A DNA stretch of 64,000 nt from Pseudomonas sp. R76 (lineage in GTDB: Bacteria; Pseudomonadota; Gammaproteobacteria; Pseudomonadales; Pseudomonadaceae): NCBI RefSeq assembly GCF_009834565.1, contig NZ_CP019428.1, forward strand, positions 4,960,001 through 5,024,000. The letters run 5' to 3'. Made by a program: the position numbers and the translations under genes. Under the pieces are notes generated by a model. The model had not been told where the DNA came from, did not search any database, and saw only the letters and a program-made list of their open reading frames with translations. Positions 41,186-51,659 of the stretch are shown here, piece by piece; the first letter of the stretch is position 1, and each line of letters opens with the position of its first letter.

Positions 41186-41964
41186 AGGTAAAAGATCACT
41201 TTGCGCTCAACTCTGCTACCAACGACAATTGCCAACACAGCAAAAAAAACCGCAAGCCCGATGCTGAATGCGTAGTTTTGCCACGTCGGCCATTCGCCCT
41301 GAAGCAAGGGCGCACGTATCAATTGCAGCAGGTGGTAAATAGGGTTGTAATCGACCAGTGCATGAAGCCCGCCGTTCTTGAACATCTTGGCTTCGAAATA
41401 CACCGGTGAAATAAACCACAACGACTGCATGATCAGCCCAAGGGCGTGGGGAACATCTCTAAAACGCGTACTCACGTAGGACAACAGGGTAGAGACAGGC
41501 CACGCAATCAACGCCAGCACCGGAAACAGCGTCAATGAGGCCAACCAGCTCCAGCCAATATTCTGTGGAAGTACCACGACCACCCAGCCATAGAGCGAGA
41601 TACTGGCCAGCAGTAAAACGATGTTACTGCTCAACACCGTGCGCAAGGTATATATCGCCAGGGGATGATTGCATTGCTTGATGTAGGCGTCTGCCTGAAC
41701 AAATGACAATGAACCCGCCACGGTGTTCGCCGATATACACTCCCACACGATGATCCCGGAAAGAATATAAGGCGCGTACGTGACAATGTCCGCATTAAAC
41801 AGTTTGCTGAACACTAACGTCAGTAACAGCGTCAGGCCTAACGGCTGGATAACTGACCATACAATGCCAAAAAAAGAACGCCGCCATCGGGATCGAAGAT
41901 CAGCCAGCGAAAGGTGAACCCAAAAGTAACGGGCATCCCACACGCGGGAAAAGTACAAAAACAT
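41182..41964 (-). CDS. ABC-2 polysaccharide export permease (second Wzm)
   Basis: 260 residues with six membrane helices; the opening YFWVHLSLADLRSRWRRSFFGI with WSVIQPLGLTLLLTLVF is the amphipathic entry and helix 1 of Wzm/KpsM. The open frame begins 25 codons earlier, but ATG at 41964 is preferred because AGGTGA lies four bases upstream, while the earlier ATGs lack a ribosome site. It pairs with the short Wzt immediately downstream and forms an exporter distinct from the one at 23942. Confidence 0.9.
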   Translation of the reverse strand: MFLYFSRVWDARYFWVHLSLADLRSRWRRSFFGIVWSVIQPLGLTLLLTLVFSKLFNADIVTYAPYILSGIIVWECISANTVAGSLSFVQADAYIKQCNHPLAIYTLRTVLSSNIVLLLASISLYGWVVVVLPQNIGWSWLASLTLFPVLALIAWPVSTLLSYVSTRFRDVPHALGLIMQSLWFISPVYFEAKMFKNGGLHALVDYNPIYHLLQLIRAPLLQGEWPTWQNYAFSIGLAVFFAVLAIVVGSRVERKVIFYL

Positions 41965-42066
41965 CACGTCACCTGAGCAAATAGAGTGAGTCCAAACATT
42001 CATCGGCCATTGGCTGCTTGAAGTTTGAAGGTGGCCCAAGTCAACTTATCAACCTGCCCCTGCGTA

Positions 42067-43152
42067 TCAGTCGGCAAAGAAACGGCGAATCGCATCTGCC
42101 ACGTGCACGACTTGCTCACGGCTCAGCGTCGGATAACTGGGAAGGTTCATTCCGCGCGCACTGAGGTCTTGTGCGATCGGAAAGTCTTCATTGGTCTTGC
42201 AATGCGGCATGGTGTGAGCAGGCGCAAACAGCGGGCGCGTCTCTATGCCTTGGCTTTTGAGGTGATCACGTAGCGCCTGACGCCGGCTCGGATCGTCCAA
42301 TAGCACGGAGCACATCCAATAGGAGTGGCGGGTGCCTGGCTGCTCCGCGTGCATGCGCAACGGCAGCCCTTCAAGCGTTTGATGGTACCAACCGGCAATT
42401 TGGCGCTTAAGCGCGAGAATCTCGTCTGCACGTTCCAATTGAGCAAGGCCAATGGCCGCACAGATGTTGGTCATTCGGTAGTTGAACGCCAAATCATCGT
42501 GCCAATACTCACGCGTCTTGGAAACGCCCTGGCTTTTAAGGTGGCAGGCCCTCTCGTGAACAAAGCGGCTTTTGCACACCACCATCCCGCCTTCGCCGGT
42601 GGTGATGGTCTTGTTGCCAAAAAAGCTGAAGGTGGCGACATCACCGAAAGTGCCGATATGCCGGCCTTTGTACAAGGAGCCGAAGGCTTCGGCGCAGTCT
42701 TCGATCAGCAGCACGTTATGCGCTCGACAGAGCGCAACCAGCCCATCCATGTCACAGGCCAGGCCATACAAATGCACAATCATGATGGCTTTGGTGTGTG
42801 GCGTAATTCGGCGGCGAACGTCCTCGACACTGATATTCCAGGTATCGGCGTGGGACTCGGCGTAGACCACCTTGGCCCCGGTCTGCATGATCGTGTTGAC
42901 CGATGCCACGTACGTCAGTGTAGGAACAATGACTTCATCGCCAGGCCCAAGCCCCAGGGCAGCCATTGCCAGGTGCAAGGCAACCGTGCCGTTACTCACG
43001 GTGGTGGCGTGTGCAGCGCCAATATAGCGGGCGAACTCGTTTTCAAAGCGGGGAATGAATTCTCCTCGAGAAGATATCCATGTCGAGTCGAGGCACTGGT
43101 TGACGTATTCCTTTTCGCGCCCACCCAGATAGGGCTGATAGACCGGAATCAT
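42067..43152 (-). CDS. per: DegT/DnrJ/EryC1 aminotransferase, likely GDP-perosamine synthase
   Basis: PLP enzyme of 361 residues. The opening MIPVYQPYLGGREKEYVNQC with STWISSRGEFI is that of Vibrio cholerae RfbE-type perosamine synthases. Active-site features: SNGTVALHLAM, Asp152 in LLIEDCAEAFG and the Schiff-base Lys181 in SFFGNKTITTGEGG. It would convert GDP-4-keto-6-deoxymannose (from Gmd) to GDP-perosamine, then acetylated by the PglD/PerB-type enzyme at 35873. First gene of the leftward set; GGAGG is eight bases before its ATG. Product assignment is strong by N-terminal resemblance but not proven. Confidence 0.85.
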   Translation of the reverse strand: MIPVYQPYLGGREKEYVNQCLDSTWISSRGEFIPRFENEFARYIGAAHATTVSNGTVALHLAMAALGLGPGDEVIVPTLTYVASVNTIMQTGAKVVYAESHADTWNISVEDVRRRITPHTKAIMIVHLYGLACDMDGLVALCRAHNVLLIEDCAEAFGSLYKGRHIGTFGDVATFSFFGNKTITTGEGGMVVCKSRFVHERACHLKSQGVSKTREYWHDDLAFNYRMTNICAAIGLAQLERADEILALKRQIAGWYHQTLEGLPLRMHAEQPGTRHSYWMCSVLLDDPSRRQALRDHLKSQGIETRPLFAPAHTMPHCKTNEDFPIAQDLSARGMNLPSYPTLSREQVVHVADAIRRFFAD

Positions 43153-43570
43153 CCGCGCCCCTCCGCGCCAAGCACAATGTTATTAGGCGCACAGGTGTGG
43201 CAACGACAAACAAGCGTAGTGTCTTTCATTAAGATGAAGTCTCTGACGCGCCTTTTGAATATTAATCAAGTGCGCTTATTGACTGTTAATTAAGTGCACC
43301 CAAACTTAAAAAGGCCGCACACCTACAACTCAAAGGTATTCTTCATCTTTAAAAAAACAACATGACACACGAAATACATCCACTTCTTACTTCAACTAAG
43401 CTCACACCCTTCAGATAATTCCTACACACACCGACTTCATGCTCTAAGCTGTCCAAGAATGCTTACCGACACAGCGGGATAGATCGCCCAGGCAAATAAC
43501 CTTCAGAAATTTCCTCAACAATCGCCCCCACCTGCCGATACCCCCTGAAAGCCTTGCGGATTGAACAACC
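43153..43570. other. Intergenic region between the aminotransferase and aer genes
   Basis: 418 bases between divergent genes. It should hold the promoter of the leftward cluster near 43153-43300, where AT-rich sequence with two TCAAGTGC/TTAAGTGC copies (about 43267 and 43290) is seen, and the aer promoter at the right. No gene is evident. Confidence 0.5.
43445..43471 (+). promoter_or_regulatory. Weak candidate sigma-28 promoter for aer
   Basis: TAAGCTGT at 43445-43452 and TACCGACA at 43464-43471, 11 bases apart, each match the flagellar consensus in five of eight positions. It lies 100 bases before the aer start. The match is weak and no ANR box was seen in this gap. Confidence 0.3.
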
Positions 43571-45136
43571 ATGCGTAATAACCAACCCGTTACCCAGCGC
43601 GAACGTACCTTCCCCGCTCAGCAACGGTTGATCTCCACCACAGACGCCAAAGGCGTGATCACCTACTGCAACGACGCCTTTGTCGAGATCAGTGGGTTCA
43701 CCCGTGACGAACTTATCCGCGCTCCGCACAATTTGGTGCGTCACCCGGATGTGCCGTCGGCCGTGTTCGCGCACATGTGGTCCACGCTCAAACAAGGCTT
43801 GCCATGGATGGGCATCGTTAAGAACCGCTGCAAGACCGGCGATCACTATTGGGTTAACGCCTACGTGACACCGGTCTTCGATGGCAACCAGGTGATCGGC
43901 TACGAATCGGTGCGCATCAAGCCCACCGCCGAGCAGATCCGCCGGGCCGAAGCGCTCTATCAACGGATCAACCAGGGCAAGTCGGCCGTTCCTCAGCGGG
44001 ACAAGTGGCTGCCGGTGTTGCAGGACTGGCTGCCGTTTATCCTGGTCAGCCAGTTGAGTTTCATGATCGGCGCGTCACTCAACTCCCACTGGGGCTTTGC
44101 CCTGGCGGCGGGGTTGTCGGTGCCGTTGGGCCTGTTGGGCCTGAGCTGGCAACAGCGTGGCCTCAAGCGTTTGCTGCGCCTGGCGGAGCAGACCACGTCC
44201 GACCCGTTGATCGCACAGATGTATACCGACAGCCGTGGCGCACAAGCGCGACTGGAGATGTCGATTCTCAGCCAGGAAGCGCGTCTTAAGACCTGCCTTA
44301 CGCGCTTGCAGGATACGGCCGAGCACCTCAACGACCAGGCCGCGCAGTCCAACACCCTGGCGCACAACAGCTCCAGCGGCCTCGAACGCCAGCGCGTGGA
44401 AACCGAGCAGGTGGCCACCGCAGTCAACCAAATGGCAGCGACCACCCAGGAAGTCGCCAGCCACGTGCAGCGCACGGCTGACGCCACCCAGGAAGCCAAT
44501 CGCCTGACCGGTCGCGGTCGCGATATCGCCGGGGAAACTCGCGAGGCGATCCAGCGCCTGTCGGTCGCCGTGGGTGAAACCGGTGTGACCGTCACCCAGT
44601 TGGCCAAGGACAGCGATGAAATCGGCGGCGTGGTTGACGTGATCAAGGGCATCGCCGACCAGACCAACCTGCTGGCCTTGAACGCCGCCATCGAGGCGGC
44701 CCGCGCCGGTGAGATGGGCCGTGGTTTTGCGGTGGTCGCCGACGAGGTCCGTCAACTGGCGCAGCGCACCGCCGAGTCCACCGGGCAGATCCATGCCCTG
44801 ATCGCCAAGCTGCAGCACACCGCTGCCGCCGCCGTGCAAACCATGGACGCCGGGCATCGCCAGGCCGAAGAAGGCGTGGCGCGGGTGATGGAGGCGGACC
44901 AGGCATTGGTGGGCATCAGTGAAGCGGTGGCCAATATCACCGACATGACCACGCAGATCGCCGCCGCCACCGAAGAGCAAAGCGCGGTGGCCGAAGAGAT
45001 CAGCCGCAACATCAGCACGATTGCGCTGTTGGCGGATCAGACGTCGGAACAGGCGATGAACTCGGCGCAGTTGAGTGAAGAGCTTACCCATACCGCGAAT
45101 ACCCAGTACTCGCTGGTGGAGCGCTTCAACCGCTGA
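43571..45136 (+). CDS. aer: Aerotaxis receptor, PAS-type methyl-accepting protein
   Basis: 521 residues. A PAS domain (about 15-115; [24 protein letters not shown], then [15 protein letters not shown]) probably binds FAD and senses redox state. A membrane-anchoring hydrophobic pair (about 152-195) follows, then a HAMP-like link and the signalling hairpin with [18 protein letters not shown] and [16 protein letters not shown]. This is the Aer layout, with no periplasmic domain. Its position beside the cbb3 genes matches that of aer in P. aeruginosa, where energy taxis and microaerobic respiration sit together. Confidence 0.93.
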   Translation: MRNNQPVTQRERTFPAQQRLISTTDAKGVITYCNDAFVEISGFTRDELIRAPHNLVRHPDVPSAVFAHMWSTLKQGLPWMGIVKNRCKTGDHYWVNAYVTPVFDGNQVIGYESVRIKPTAEQIRRAEALYQRINQGKSAVPQRDKWLPVLQDWLPFILVSQLSFMIGASLNSHWGFALAAGLSVPLGLLGLSWQQRGLKRLLRLAEQTTSDPLIAQMYTDSRGAQARLEMSILSQEARLKTCLTRLQDTAEHLNDQAAQSNTLAHNSSSGLERQRVETEQVATAVNQMAATTQEVASHVQRTADATQEANRLTGRGRDIAGETREAIQRLSVAVGETGVTVTQLAKDSDEIGGVVDVIKGIADQTNLLALNAAIEAARAGEMGRGFAVVADEVRQLAQRTAESTGQIHALIAKLQHTAAAAVQTMDAGHRQAEEGVARVMEADQALVGISEAVANITDMTTQIAAATEEQSAVAEEISRNISTIALLADQTSEQAMNSAQLSEELTHTANTQYSLVERFNR

Positions 45137-45140
45137 TACA

Positions 45141-45253
45141 GATCGTTCCCACGCTCTGCGTGGGAACGCCTCCTGTGACGCTCTGCGTCACTGCTTCAAG
45201 AGCGGACGCAGAGCGTCCAGGGCTGCATTCCCACGCGGAGCGTGGGAATGATC
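45141..45253. repeat. Palindromic intergenic repeat (TTCCCACGC...GCGTGGGAA type)
   Basis: GTTCCCACGCTCTGCGTGGG near 45145 and a second ATTCCCACGCGGAGCGTGGG near 45228, with a related GACGCTCTGCGTC and GGACGCAGAGCGTCC between them. This is a second Pseudomonas repeat family, unlike the REP core. It separates aer from the convergent hydrolase gene and may end both transcripts. Confidence 0.8.
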
Positions 45254-45938
45254 AGTGGAGAAACCCAGCCACCTTCACCGCCGCAGCCTCCAAATGCTGC
45301 TCATGACTAAACCCCGAAGCCTTCAACGGCTTCAAATCATGATCCCCCGCCACCAGCCACATCACCTCGATGCTCGGCGACAACGCATACCCTTCCACCG
45401 CCGCCCGATTGCCCAACGCATCGCGCTCACCCTGCACAATCAACGTCGGCGTCTTCAACCCGGCCAAATGTTCGGTGCGAGGTTTTTCCGGCTTGCCCAC
45501 CGCATAAAACGGATAGCCCAGGCACACCAGCCCATCAGCACCCAATTCATCCGCCAGAATACTTGCCATGCGCCCGCCCATGGACTTGCCGCCAACGGCC
45601 AGTTTCCCAGCGACATGACGTCGCACCTCGGCGTACACCTCACGCCAGGTTTCCAGCAGTTTGGGCGCCGGGTTCGGCGGGCGTTTCCCGCCATCCACAC
45701 GGCGCTGGGCCATGTAGGGAAACTCGAAGCGCACCACGTTCACGCCATGCCCGGCAAGGCGTGCAGCCATGTCGTTCATAAACCCCGAGTCCATTGGCGC
45801 GCCGGCGCCGTGGGCCAGGATCAATGTCACCGGCGTACGCGCGATAGACCCTTGCGCCGCATCCCACAACCAGCCGCGCTCACGCACACACTGCGCCCAT
45901 TGATCCCCGTCAATACTGGCCTTGTGCTCTTTGCCCAT
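45252..45938 (-). CDS. Alpha/beta-hydrolase family protein (TEX30/KANL3-like)
   Basis: 228 residues. The fold markers are [17 protein letters not shown] near the oxyanion loop, the nucleophile elbow [11 protein letters not shown] (Ser), and [11 protein letters not shown] (Asp) with the His in AGDHDLKPL. It resembles small cytoplasmic hydrolases annotated as TEX30/KANL3-like or dienelactone-hydrolase-like; the substrate is unknown. ATG at 45938 has GAGG a few bases upstream; a longer frame reaches into the ccoN leader. It is divergent from the first ccoN, leaving an 80-base shared promoter region. Confidence 0.82.
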   Translation of the reverse strand: MGKEHKASIDGDQWAQCVRERGWLWDAAQGSIARTPVTLILAHGAGAPMDSGFMNDMAARLAGHGVNVVRFEFPYMAQRRVDGGKRPPNPAPKLLETWREVYAEVRRHVAGKLAVGGKSMGGRMASILADELGADGLVCLGYPFYAVGKPEKPRTEHLAGLKTPTLIVQGERDALGNRAAVEGYALSPSIEVMWLVAGDHDLKPLKASGFSHEQHLEAAAVKVAGFLH

Positions 45939-46017
45939 GCTTGCCTCGCTTTTTAGTCTGCCTATAACTCCAGCCCAAGTGCCGCATTTGCTTGGGTTGA
46001 ACCGTGGATGGGGAACC

Positions 46018-47451
46018 ATGAACACTACTTTAAGTACCGCCTATAACTACAAGGTGGTCCGCCAATTCGCCATTATGACGGTGGTGTGGGGCATCGTCGG
46101 CATGGGGCTCGGGGTTTTTCTCGCCGCCCAATTGGTTTGGCCTGCACTCAACTTCGATTTGCCGTGGACCAGCTTTGGCCGCTTGCGCCCACTGCACACC
46201 AACGCGGTGATTTTTGCTTTCGGGGGCTGCGCGCTGTTCGCCAGCTCCTTCTACTCGGTGCAGCGCACCTGCCAGACGCAGCTGTTCGCGCCGAAAATCG
46301 CCGCGTTCTGCTTCTGGGGCTGGCAGTTGGTCATTCTGCTGGCGGCGATCAGCTTGCCGCTGGGCTACACCAGTTCCAAGGAATACGCCGAGCTGGAATG
46401 GCCGATCGACATCCTCATCACCATCGTCTGGGTGGCCTACGCCATCGTGTTCTTCGGCACGGTGATGAAGCGCAACACCAAGCACATCTACGTCGGCAAC
46501 TGGTTTTTCGGTGCGTTCATCATCACCGTGGCCATCCTGCATATCGTCAACAACCTGGAAATCCCGGTCAGCCTGACCAAGTCCTACTCCCTCTACGGCG
46601 GTGCGACGGATGCCATGGTGCAGTGGTGGTATGGGCATAACGCCGTAGGCTTTTTCCTCACCGCCGGCTTCCTCGGGATGATGTACTACTTCGTGCCGAA
46701 ACAAGCCGAACGCCCGGTGTATTCCTATCGCCTGTCCATCGTGCACTTCTGGGCACTGATCACCCTGTACATCTGGGCCGGCCCGCACCACTTGCACTAC
46801 ACCGCGTTGCCGGACTGGGCGCAGTCGCTGGGCATGGTGATGTCATTGGTGCTGCTGGCCCCCAGCTGGGGCGGCATGATCAACGGCATGATGACCCTGT
46901 CGGGCGCCTGGCATAAGTTGCGCAGTGACCCGATCCTGCGCTTCCTGGTGGTGTCGCTGGCGTTCTACGGCATGTCGACCTTCGAAGGCCCGATGATGGC
47001 GATCAAGACCGTCAACGCCCTCTCCCACTACACCGACTGGACCATCGGCCACGTACACGCCGGCGCCCTCGGTTGGGTGGCGATGATCTCCATCGGCGCG
47101 CTGTACCACATGATCCCGAAAATCTTCGGCCGCGAGCAGATGTACAGCCTTGGCCTGATCAACGCGCACTTCTGGCTGGCCACCATCGGCACCGTGCTCT
47201 ACATCGCCTCGATGTGGGTCAACGGCATCGCCCAGGGCCTGATGTGGCGTGCGGTCAACGAAGACGGCACCTTGACCTACTCCTTCGTCGAAACCCTGGT
47301 GGCCAGCCACCCTGGCTTCATCGTGCGGCTGGTGGGCGGTGCGGTGTTCCTCAGCGGCATGTTCCTGATGGCTTACAACACCTGGCGCACCGTGCGCTCG
47401 GCGCCATCGCTGCAAGCCGCCGAACCCGCCACCGCCGCGCAGATGGCCTGA
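46018..47451 (+). CDS. ccoN: cbb3-type cytochrome c oxidase subunit I, first copy
   Basis: Catalytic subunit with two b hemes and CuB in the inner membrane, reducing O2 at high affinity. It has 477 residues and about twelve helices. Visible metal-site motifs include [14 protein letters not shown] (low-spin heme His), [30 protein letters not shown] (CuB His pair), and [17 protein letters not shown] (heme ligands). ATG at 46018 opens [17 protein letters not shown], after GGGGA. By gene order this operon corresponds to cco2 of P. aeruginosa. The second ccoN at 49604 is nearly the same protein. Confidence 0.96.
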   Translation: MNTTLSTAYNYKVVRQFAIMTVVWGIVGMGLGVFLAAQLVWPALNFDLPWTSFGRLRPLHTNAVIFAFGGCALFASSFYSVQRTCQTQLFAPKIAAFCFWGWQLVILLAAISLPLGYTSSKEYAELEWPIDILITIVWVAYAIVFFGTVMKRNTKHIYVGNWFFGAFIITVAILHIVNNLEIPVSLTKSYSLYGGATDAMVQWWYGHNAVGFFLTAGFLGMMYYFVPKQAERPVYSYRLSIVHFWALITLYIWAGPHHLHYTALPDWAQSLGMVMSLVLLAPSWGGMINGMMTLSGAWHKLRSDPILRFLVVSLAFYGMSTFEGPMMAIKTVNALSHYTDWTIGHVHAGALGWVAMISIGALYHMIPKIFGREQMYSLGLINAHFWLATIGTVLYIASMWVNGIAQGLMWRAVNEDGTLTYSFVETLVASHPGFIVRLVGGAVFLSGMFLMAYNTWRTVRSAPSLQAAEPATAAQMA

Positions 47452-47461
47452 GGAGTCTGTG

Positions 47462-48070
47462 ATGAAACACGAAACGATTGAAAAGAACGTCGGCCTGCTG
47501 ATGCTGCTGATGGTGCTCGCCGTGAGCATCGGCGGCCTGACCCAGATCGTCCCGCTGTTCTTCCAGGACGTGACCAACAAGCCGGTCGAAGGCATGAAGC
47601 CCTACACCGCGCTGCAACTGGAAGGTCGCGACATTTATATCCGCGAAGGCTGTGTGCAGTGCCACTCGCAGATGATCCGCCCGTTCCGCGCCGAGACCGA
47701 ACGCTACGGCCACTACTCGGTGGCGGGCGAAAGCGTGTGGGACCACCCGTTCCTGTGGGGCTCCAAACGCACCGGCCCGGACCTGGCCCGCGTCGGCGCG
47801 CGCTACTCGGACGACTGGCACCGCGCGCACTTGTACAACCCGCGCAACGTGGTGCCGGAGTCGAAAATGCCGGCCTACCCGTGGCTGGTCACGGCCCCGG
47901 TCGACAGCAGCCACACCGAGACCAAGTTGAAAGTGATGCGCACCCTCGGCGTGCCGTACACCGACGACGACATCAGTGGCGCGGTCGCCAGCCTCAAGGG
48001 CAAGACCGAGATGGACGCGCTGGTTTCGTACCTGCAAGTGCTCGGCACTGCCATCAAGAGCAAGAGGTGA
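47462..48070 (+). CDS. ccoO: cbb3 oxidase subunit II (membrane cytochrome c), first copy
   Basis: 202 residues; one N-terminal membrane helix ([20 protein letters not shown]) and one heme c site [12 protein letters not shown]. It passes electrons from CcoP to the catalytic subunit. AGGAG at 47451-47455, overlapping the ccoN stop, lies six bases before ATG 47462; the GTG one codon earlier is less likely. Confidence 0.95.
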   Translation: MKHETIEKNVGLLMLLMVLAVSIGGLTQIVPLFFQDVTNKPVEGMKPYTALQLEGRDIYIREGCVQCHSQMIRPFRAETERYGHYSVAGESVWDHPFLWGSKRTGPDLARVGARYSDDWHRAHLYNPRNVVPESKMPAYPWLVTAPVDSSHTETKLKVMRTLGVPYTDDDISGAVASLKGKTEMDALVSYLQVLGTAIKSKR

Positions 48071-48073
48071 GCC

Positions 48074-48274
48074 ATGGGATTTGAATTCGATGCGGGCACC
48101 ATCCGCGGCCTTGGCACGCTGGTGGTCGCCATTGCGTTTATCGGCCTGTCGCTGTGGGTGTTCAACAACCGGCGCAATGCGGAATTCGAGCAGGCCCGCC
48201 TGCTGCCTTTCGCCGATGAACCTCTTCCATCCGACGCTCAAGAAGAGCCTGCAACAAGGAGCACACGCCCATGA
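48074..48274 (+). CDS. ccoQ: cbb3 oxidase small subunit CcoQ, first copy
   Basis: 66 residues, one membrane helix ([19 protein letters not shown]) and a charged tail with [11 protein letters not shown]. CcoQ stabilises CcoP binding to the catalytic core. It starts three bases after the ccoO stop, with GAGGTGA as ribosome site, and its stop overlaps the ccoP start (ATGA). Tail residues are longer than in the second copy. Confidence 0.92.
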   Translation: MGFEFDAGTIRGLGTLVVAIAFIGLSLWVFNNRRNAEFEQARLLPFADEPLPSDAQEEPATRSTRP

Positions 48275-49218
48275 CGACGTTCTGGAGTACATGGATCTGC
48301 GTATTGACCCTCGGCAGCCTGGTCGGCCTGACCTGGCTGTTGGTCGGCACCCGCAAGGGCGAGACCAAAGGCAGCGTCGACCAGACCATGGGCCACGCCT
48401 TCGATGGCATCGAGGAATACGACAACCCGCTGCCCCAGTGGTGGTTCATGCTGTTCGCCGGCACCTTGGTGTTTGCCGTCGGCTACCTGATTCTCTACCC
48501 GGGCCTGGGCAACTGGAAAGGCGTGTTGCCGGGCTATGAAGACGGCTGGACCCAGACCAAGGAATGGGACAAGGAAATGGCCAAGGCCGACGCCAGGTTC
48601 GGGCCGATCTTCGCCAAATTCGCAGCCATGCCGGTAGAAGAGGTCGCCAGGGACCCGCAAGCGCTGAAGATGGGCGGTCGCCTGTTCGCCTCCAACTGCG
48701 CGGTGTGCCACGGCTCGGATGCCAAGGGCGCTTACGGCTTCCCGAACCTGGCGGACAACCTCTGGCGCTGGGGCGGTTCGGCTGAAGCGATCAAAGCCAC
48801 CATCCTCAACGGGCGCCACGCAGCGATGCCGGCCTGGGGTGAAGTGCTGGGCGAGGACGGTGTGAAAAACGTCGCCGCCTATGTGCGTCACGACCTGGCC
48901 AAGCTGCCGTTACCGGCCAATAGCACCGCCGACCTCGCCGCCGGGCAAGCCGCGTTCAGCACCACCTGCGTGGCCTGCCACGGCCCACAAGGCCACGGCG
49001 TGGAAGCCATGGGTGCGCCGAACCTGACCGAGCCTGCCGGGTTCATTTACGGCACCAGCCTGGCGCAGTTGCAGCAGACCATCCGCCACGGCCGCCAAGG
49101 CCAGATGCCGGCGCAGGAAGTGCTGCAGGGCAATGACAAAGTGCACCTGCTCGCCGCCTATGTTTACAGCCTGTCCCACAACGCTGACGGCGCAACGCCA
49201 GAAAGCCAAACGGAGTAA
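48271..49218 (+). CDS. ccoP: cbb3 oxidase subunit III (diheme cytochrome c), first copy
   Basis: 315 residues: an N-terminal membrane part ([20 protein letters not shown] and [19 protein letters not shown]), then a periplasmic region with two heme c sites, CAVCH near residue 145 and CVACH near residue 231. The subunit receives electrons from soluble cytochromes. It lacks the short insert ([16 protein letters not shown]) that the second copy has after the GYE/GYN segment, accounting for the ten-residue length difference. Confidence 0.95.
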   Translation: MTTFWSTWICVLTLGSLVGLTWLLVGTRKGETKGSVDQTMGHAFDGIEEYDNPLPQWWFMLFAGTLVFAVGYLILYPGLGNWKGVLPGYEDGWTQTKEWDKEMAKADARFGPIFAKFAAMPVEEVARDPQALKMGGRLFASNCAVCHGSDAKGAYGFPNLADNLWRWGGSAEAIKATILNGRHAAMPAWGEVLGEDGVKNVAAYVRHDLAKLPLPANSTADLAAGQAAFSTTCVACHGPQGHGVEAMGAPNLTEPAGFIYGTSLAQLQQTIRHGRQGQMPAQEVLQGNDKVHLLAAYVYSLSHNADGATPESQTE

Positions 49219-49225
49219 CTGCTGA

Positions 49226-49257
49226 CTGTGGAGAGGGAGCTTGCTCCCTCTCCACAG
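49226..49257. repeat. Perfect 32-base palindromic hairpin between the two cco operons
   Basis: CTGTGGAGAGGGAGC, two bases, then its exact reverse complement. A further arm AGCAAGCTCCCTCGCCAC follows at once. It resembles intergenic REP-like hairpins of fluorescent pseudomonads and lies eight bases after the ccoP stop, so it probably ends or protects the first operon's transcript. Confidence 0.75.
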
Positions 49258-49505
49258 CAAGCTCCCTCGCCACAGGTTCTGCATTCATTCTTGAAGTTGC
49301 GCGACCAAGTGTCGCACCCTTCCCGAGACCAACTTTCCCCTCCTGCTAATCGGGTCTACGCTTGCTTGCACAGTGGACCGATTCCGGCGTACGCAGCAAC
49401 AGCTGTTGCCCCCTTAAAAATTCTTGTCCACTCGATCAGCTTTCGATTTTGGATTTTGTCCTTACACCAAACATGGAAAGGGCGCAGAATCTGGCGTGGA
49501 ACGCA

Positions 49506-49519
49506 TTGATACAGGTCAG
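49506..49519 (+). promoter_or_regulatory. Partial ANR/FNR box before the second ccoN
   Basis: TTGAT-ACAG-GTCAG: a perfect left half and a 3/5 right half against TTGAT-N4-ATCAA. The position, about 90 bases before the ATG, would suit activation. Weak; the second operon may also be constitutive as is cco1 in P. aeruginosa. The rest of the 385-base gap shows no gene. Confidence 0.35.
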
Positions 49520-49603
49520 TCATTGCGTTGCAATGGCCCCTCGGTTTCTACATACTTGCGGCCGATTTTACCTATAAAAAAACCTAAACCGTGGAACCTT
49601 AGA

Positions 49604-51046
49604 ATGAGCACAGCAATCAGTCCGACTGCTTATAACTATAAGGTAGTCCGCCAGTTCGCCATCATGACGGTGGTCTGGGGGATCCTTGGCATGGGGCTCG
49701 GGGTGTTCATCGCCTCGCAATTGGTTTGGCCGGAATTGAATTTCGGTTTGCCATGGACGACCTTCGGCCGCCTGCGCCCGCTGCACACCAACCTGGTGAT
49801 TTTCGCCTTCGGTGGCTGTGCGTTATTTGCCACTTCCTACTATGTCGTGCAGCGAACCTGCCAGACGCGACTGATCTCCGACGGCCTCGCGGCCTTCACC
49901 TTCTGGGGCTGGCAAGCCGTGATCCTCGGCGCCATCATCACCCTGCCGCTGGGCTACACCACCACCAAGGAATACGCCGAGCTGGAATGGCCGATCGCCA
50001 TTTTGCTGGCCATCGTCTGGGTGACCTACGCCGTGGTGTTCTTCGGCACCATCGTCAAGCGCAAGACCAAGCACATCTATGTCGGTAACTGGTTCTACGG
50101 TGCGTTCATCCTCGTGACGGCGATGCTGCACATCGTCAACCACGCGTCCCTGCCGGTCAGCCTGTTCAAGTCCTACTCGGCCTACGCCGGGGCGACGGAT
50201 GCGATGATCCAGTGGTGGTACGGCCACAACGCCGTGGGCTTCTTTCTCACCACGGGCTTCCTGGGGATGATGTATTACTTCGTGCCCAAACAGGCCGAAC
50301 GTCCCATCTACTCCTATCGCCTGTCCATCGTGCACTTCTGGGCGCTGATCACCCTGTACATCTGGGCCGGCCCACACCACTTGCACTACACCGCACTGCC
50401 CGATTGGGCGCAGTCTTTGGGCATGGCGATGTCGATCATCCTGCTGGCCCCGAGCTGGGGCGGCATGATCAACGGCATGATGACCCTGTCGGGCGCCTGG
50501 CATAAGCTGCGCACCGACCCGATCCTGCGCTTCCTCGTGGTATCGCTGGCGTTCTACGGCATGTCGACCTTCGAAGGGCCGATGATGGCGATCAAGACGG
50601 TCAACTCGCTGTCCCACTACACCGACTGGACCATCGGCCACGTGCACGCCGGGGCGCTGGGTTGGGTAGCGATGATCTCCATCGGCGCGCTGTACCACAT
50701 GATCCCCAAACTGTTCGGCCGTGCGCAGATGCACAGCGTCGGGCTGATCAATGCGCACTTCTGGCTGGCCACCATCGGCACCGTGCTCTACATCGCCTCG
50801 ATGTGGGTCAACGGCATCACCCAAGGCCTGATGTGGCGTGCGATCAACGATGACGGCACCCTCACCTACTCCTTCGTCGAAGCGCTGCAAGCCAGCCATC
50901 CGGGCTACATCGTCCGCGCCCTGGGCGGTGCGTTCTTTGCCAGCGGCATGCTGTTGATGGCCTACAACGTCTGGCGCACCGTGAGTGCCTCCGACCCGGT
51001 AGAAGCCGAAGCCGCCGCCAAGATCGCCGTTGTGGGAGCTCACTGA
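49604..51046 (+). CDS. ccoN: cbb3-type cytochrome c oxidase subunit I, second copy
   Basis: 480 residues, nearly the same as the first copy through the helices ([14 protein letters not shown] and [12 protein letters not shown] are unchanged), differing mostly near the two ends and in short loops (for example [10 protein letters not shown] against APKIAAFCF). ATG 49604 opens [18 protein letters not shown]. The frame extends further upstream but without family similarity. The ccoO start overlaps its stop (TGATG). By order it corresponds to cco1 of P. aeruginosa, the operon next to the assembly genes. Confidence 0.96.
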   Translation: MSTAISPTAYNYKVVRQFAIMTVVWGILGMGLGVFIASQLVWPELNFGLPWTTFGRLRPLHTNLVIFAFGGCALFATSYYVVQRTCQTRLISDGLAAFTFWGWQAVILGAIITLPLGYTTTKEYAELEWPIAILLAIVWVTYAVVFFGTIVKRKTKHIYVGNWFYGAFILVTAMLHIVNHASLPVSLFKSYSAYAGATDAMIQWWYGHNAVGFFLTTGFLGMMYYFVPKQAERPIYSYRLSIVHFWALITLYIWAGPHHLHYTALPDWAQSLGMAMSIILLAPSWGGMINGMMTLSGAWHKLRTDPILRFLVVSLAFYGMSTFEGPMMAIKTVNSLSHYTDWTIGHVHAGALGWVAMISIGALYHMIPKLFGRAQMHSVGLINAHFWLATIGTVLYIASMWVNGITQGLMWRAINDDGTLTYSFVEALQASHPGYIVRALGGAFFASGMLLMAYNVWRTVSASDPVEAEAAAKIAVVGAH

Positions 51047-51654
51047 TGAAGCATGAAGTAGTCGAGAAGAATATCGGCCTGCTGGCCTTCTTCATGGTCA
51101 TCGCCGTGAGTATCGGCGGCCTGACCCAAATCGTTCCGCTGTTTTTCCAGGACGTGACCAACAAGCCGGTGGAAGGCATGAAGCCGCGCACCGCGCTTGA
51201 GCTGGAAGGCCGCGACGTCTACATCGCCAACGGTTGCGTGGGCTGCCACTCGCAGATGATCCGCCCGTTCCGCGCCGAAACCGAACGCTACGGCCACTAC
51301 TCGGTGGCCGGCGAAAGCGTGTGGGACCACCCGTTCCTGTGGGGTTCCAAGCGTACCGGCCCGGACCTGGCCCGCGTCGGCGCACGTTACTCCGACGACT
51401 GGCACCGCGCGCACTTGTACAACCCGCGCAACGTAGTGCCTGAGTCGAAAATGCCGGCGTACCCGTTCCTCGTGGAAAACAAGCTCGACGGCAAGGACAC
51501 CGCGAAGAAGATGGAAGTCTTGCGCACCCTGGGCGTGCCCTACACCGATGAAGACATCGCCGGTGCCGCCGCCGCCGTTAAGGGCAAGACCGAAATGGAC
51601 GCATTGGTGGCCTACCTGCAGGGCCTTGGCACCCTCATCAAAAGCAAACGGTGA
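51046..51654 (+). CDS. ccoO: cbb3 oxidase subunit II, second copy
   Basis: 202 residues with an N-terminal helix ([20 protein letters not shown]) and heme c site [12 protein letters not shown] (CVQCH in the first copy). The body from [17 protein letters not shown] to [16 protein letters not shown] is practically identical to the other copy; differences cluster after MPAYP. Overlaps ccoN by one base. Confidence 0.95.
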   Translation: MKHEVVEKNIGLLAFFMVIAVSIGGLTQIVPLFFQDVTNKPVEGMKPRTALELEGRDVYIANGCVGCHSQMIRPFRAETERYGHYSVAGESVWDHPFLWGSKRTGPDLARVGARYSDDWHRAHLYNPRNVVPESKMPAYPFLVENKLDGKDTAKKMEVLRTLGVPYTDEDIAGAAAAVKGKTEMDALVAYLQGLGTLIKSKR

Positions 51655-51659
51655 CCTGC

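Noticed and set aside
45988..46001. TTGCT-TGGG-TTGAA as an ANR box before the first ccoN
   Set aside because: Only 4/5 and 3/5 half-site matches, and it lies 17 bases from the ATG, too close for an activating site.
49823..51043. Leftward 406-codon frame antisense to the second ccoN
   Set aside because: Low-complexity His/Arg/Gly-rich translation, mirrored by a similar shadow antisense to the first ccoN; no gene.
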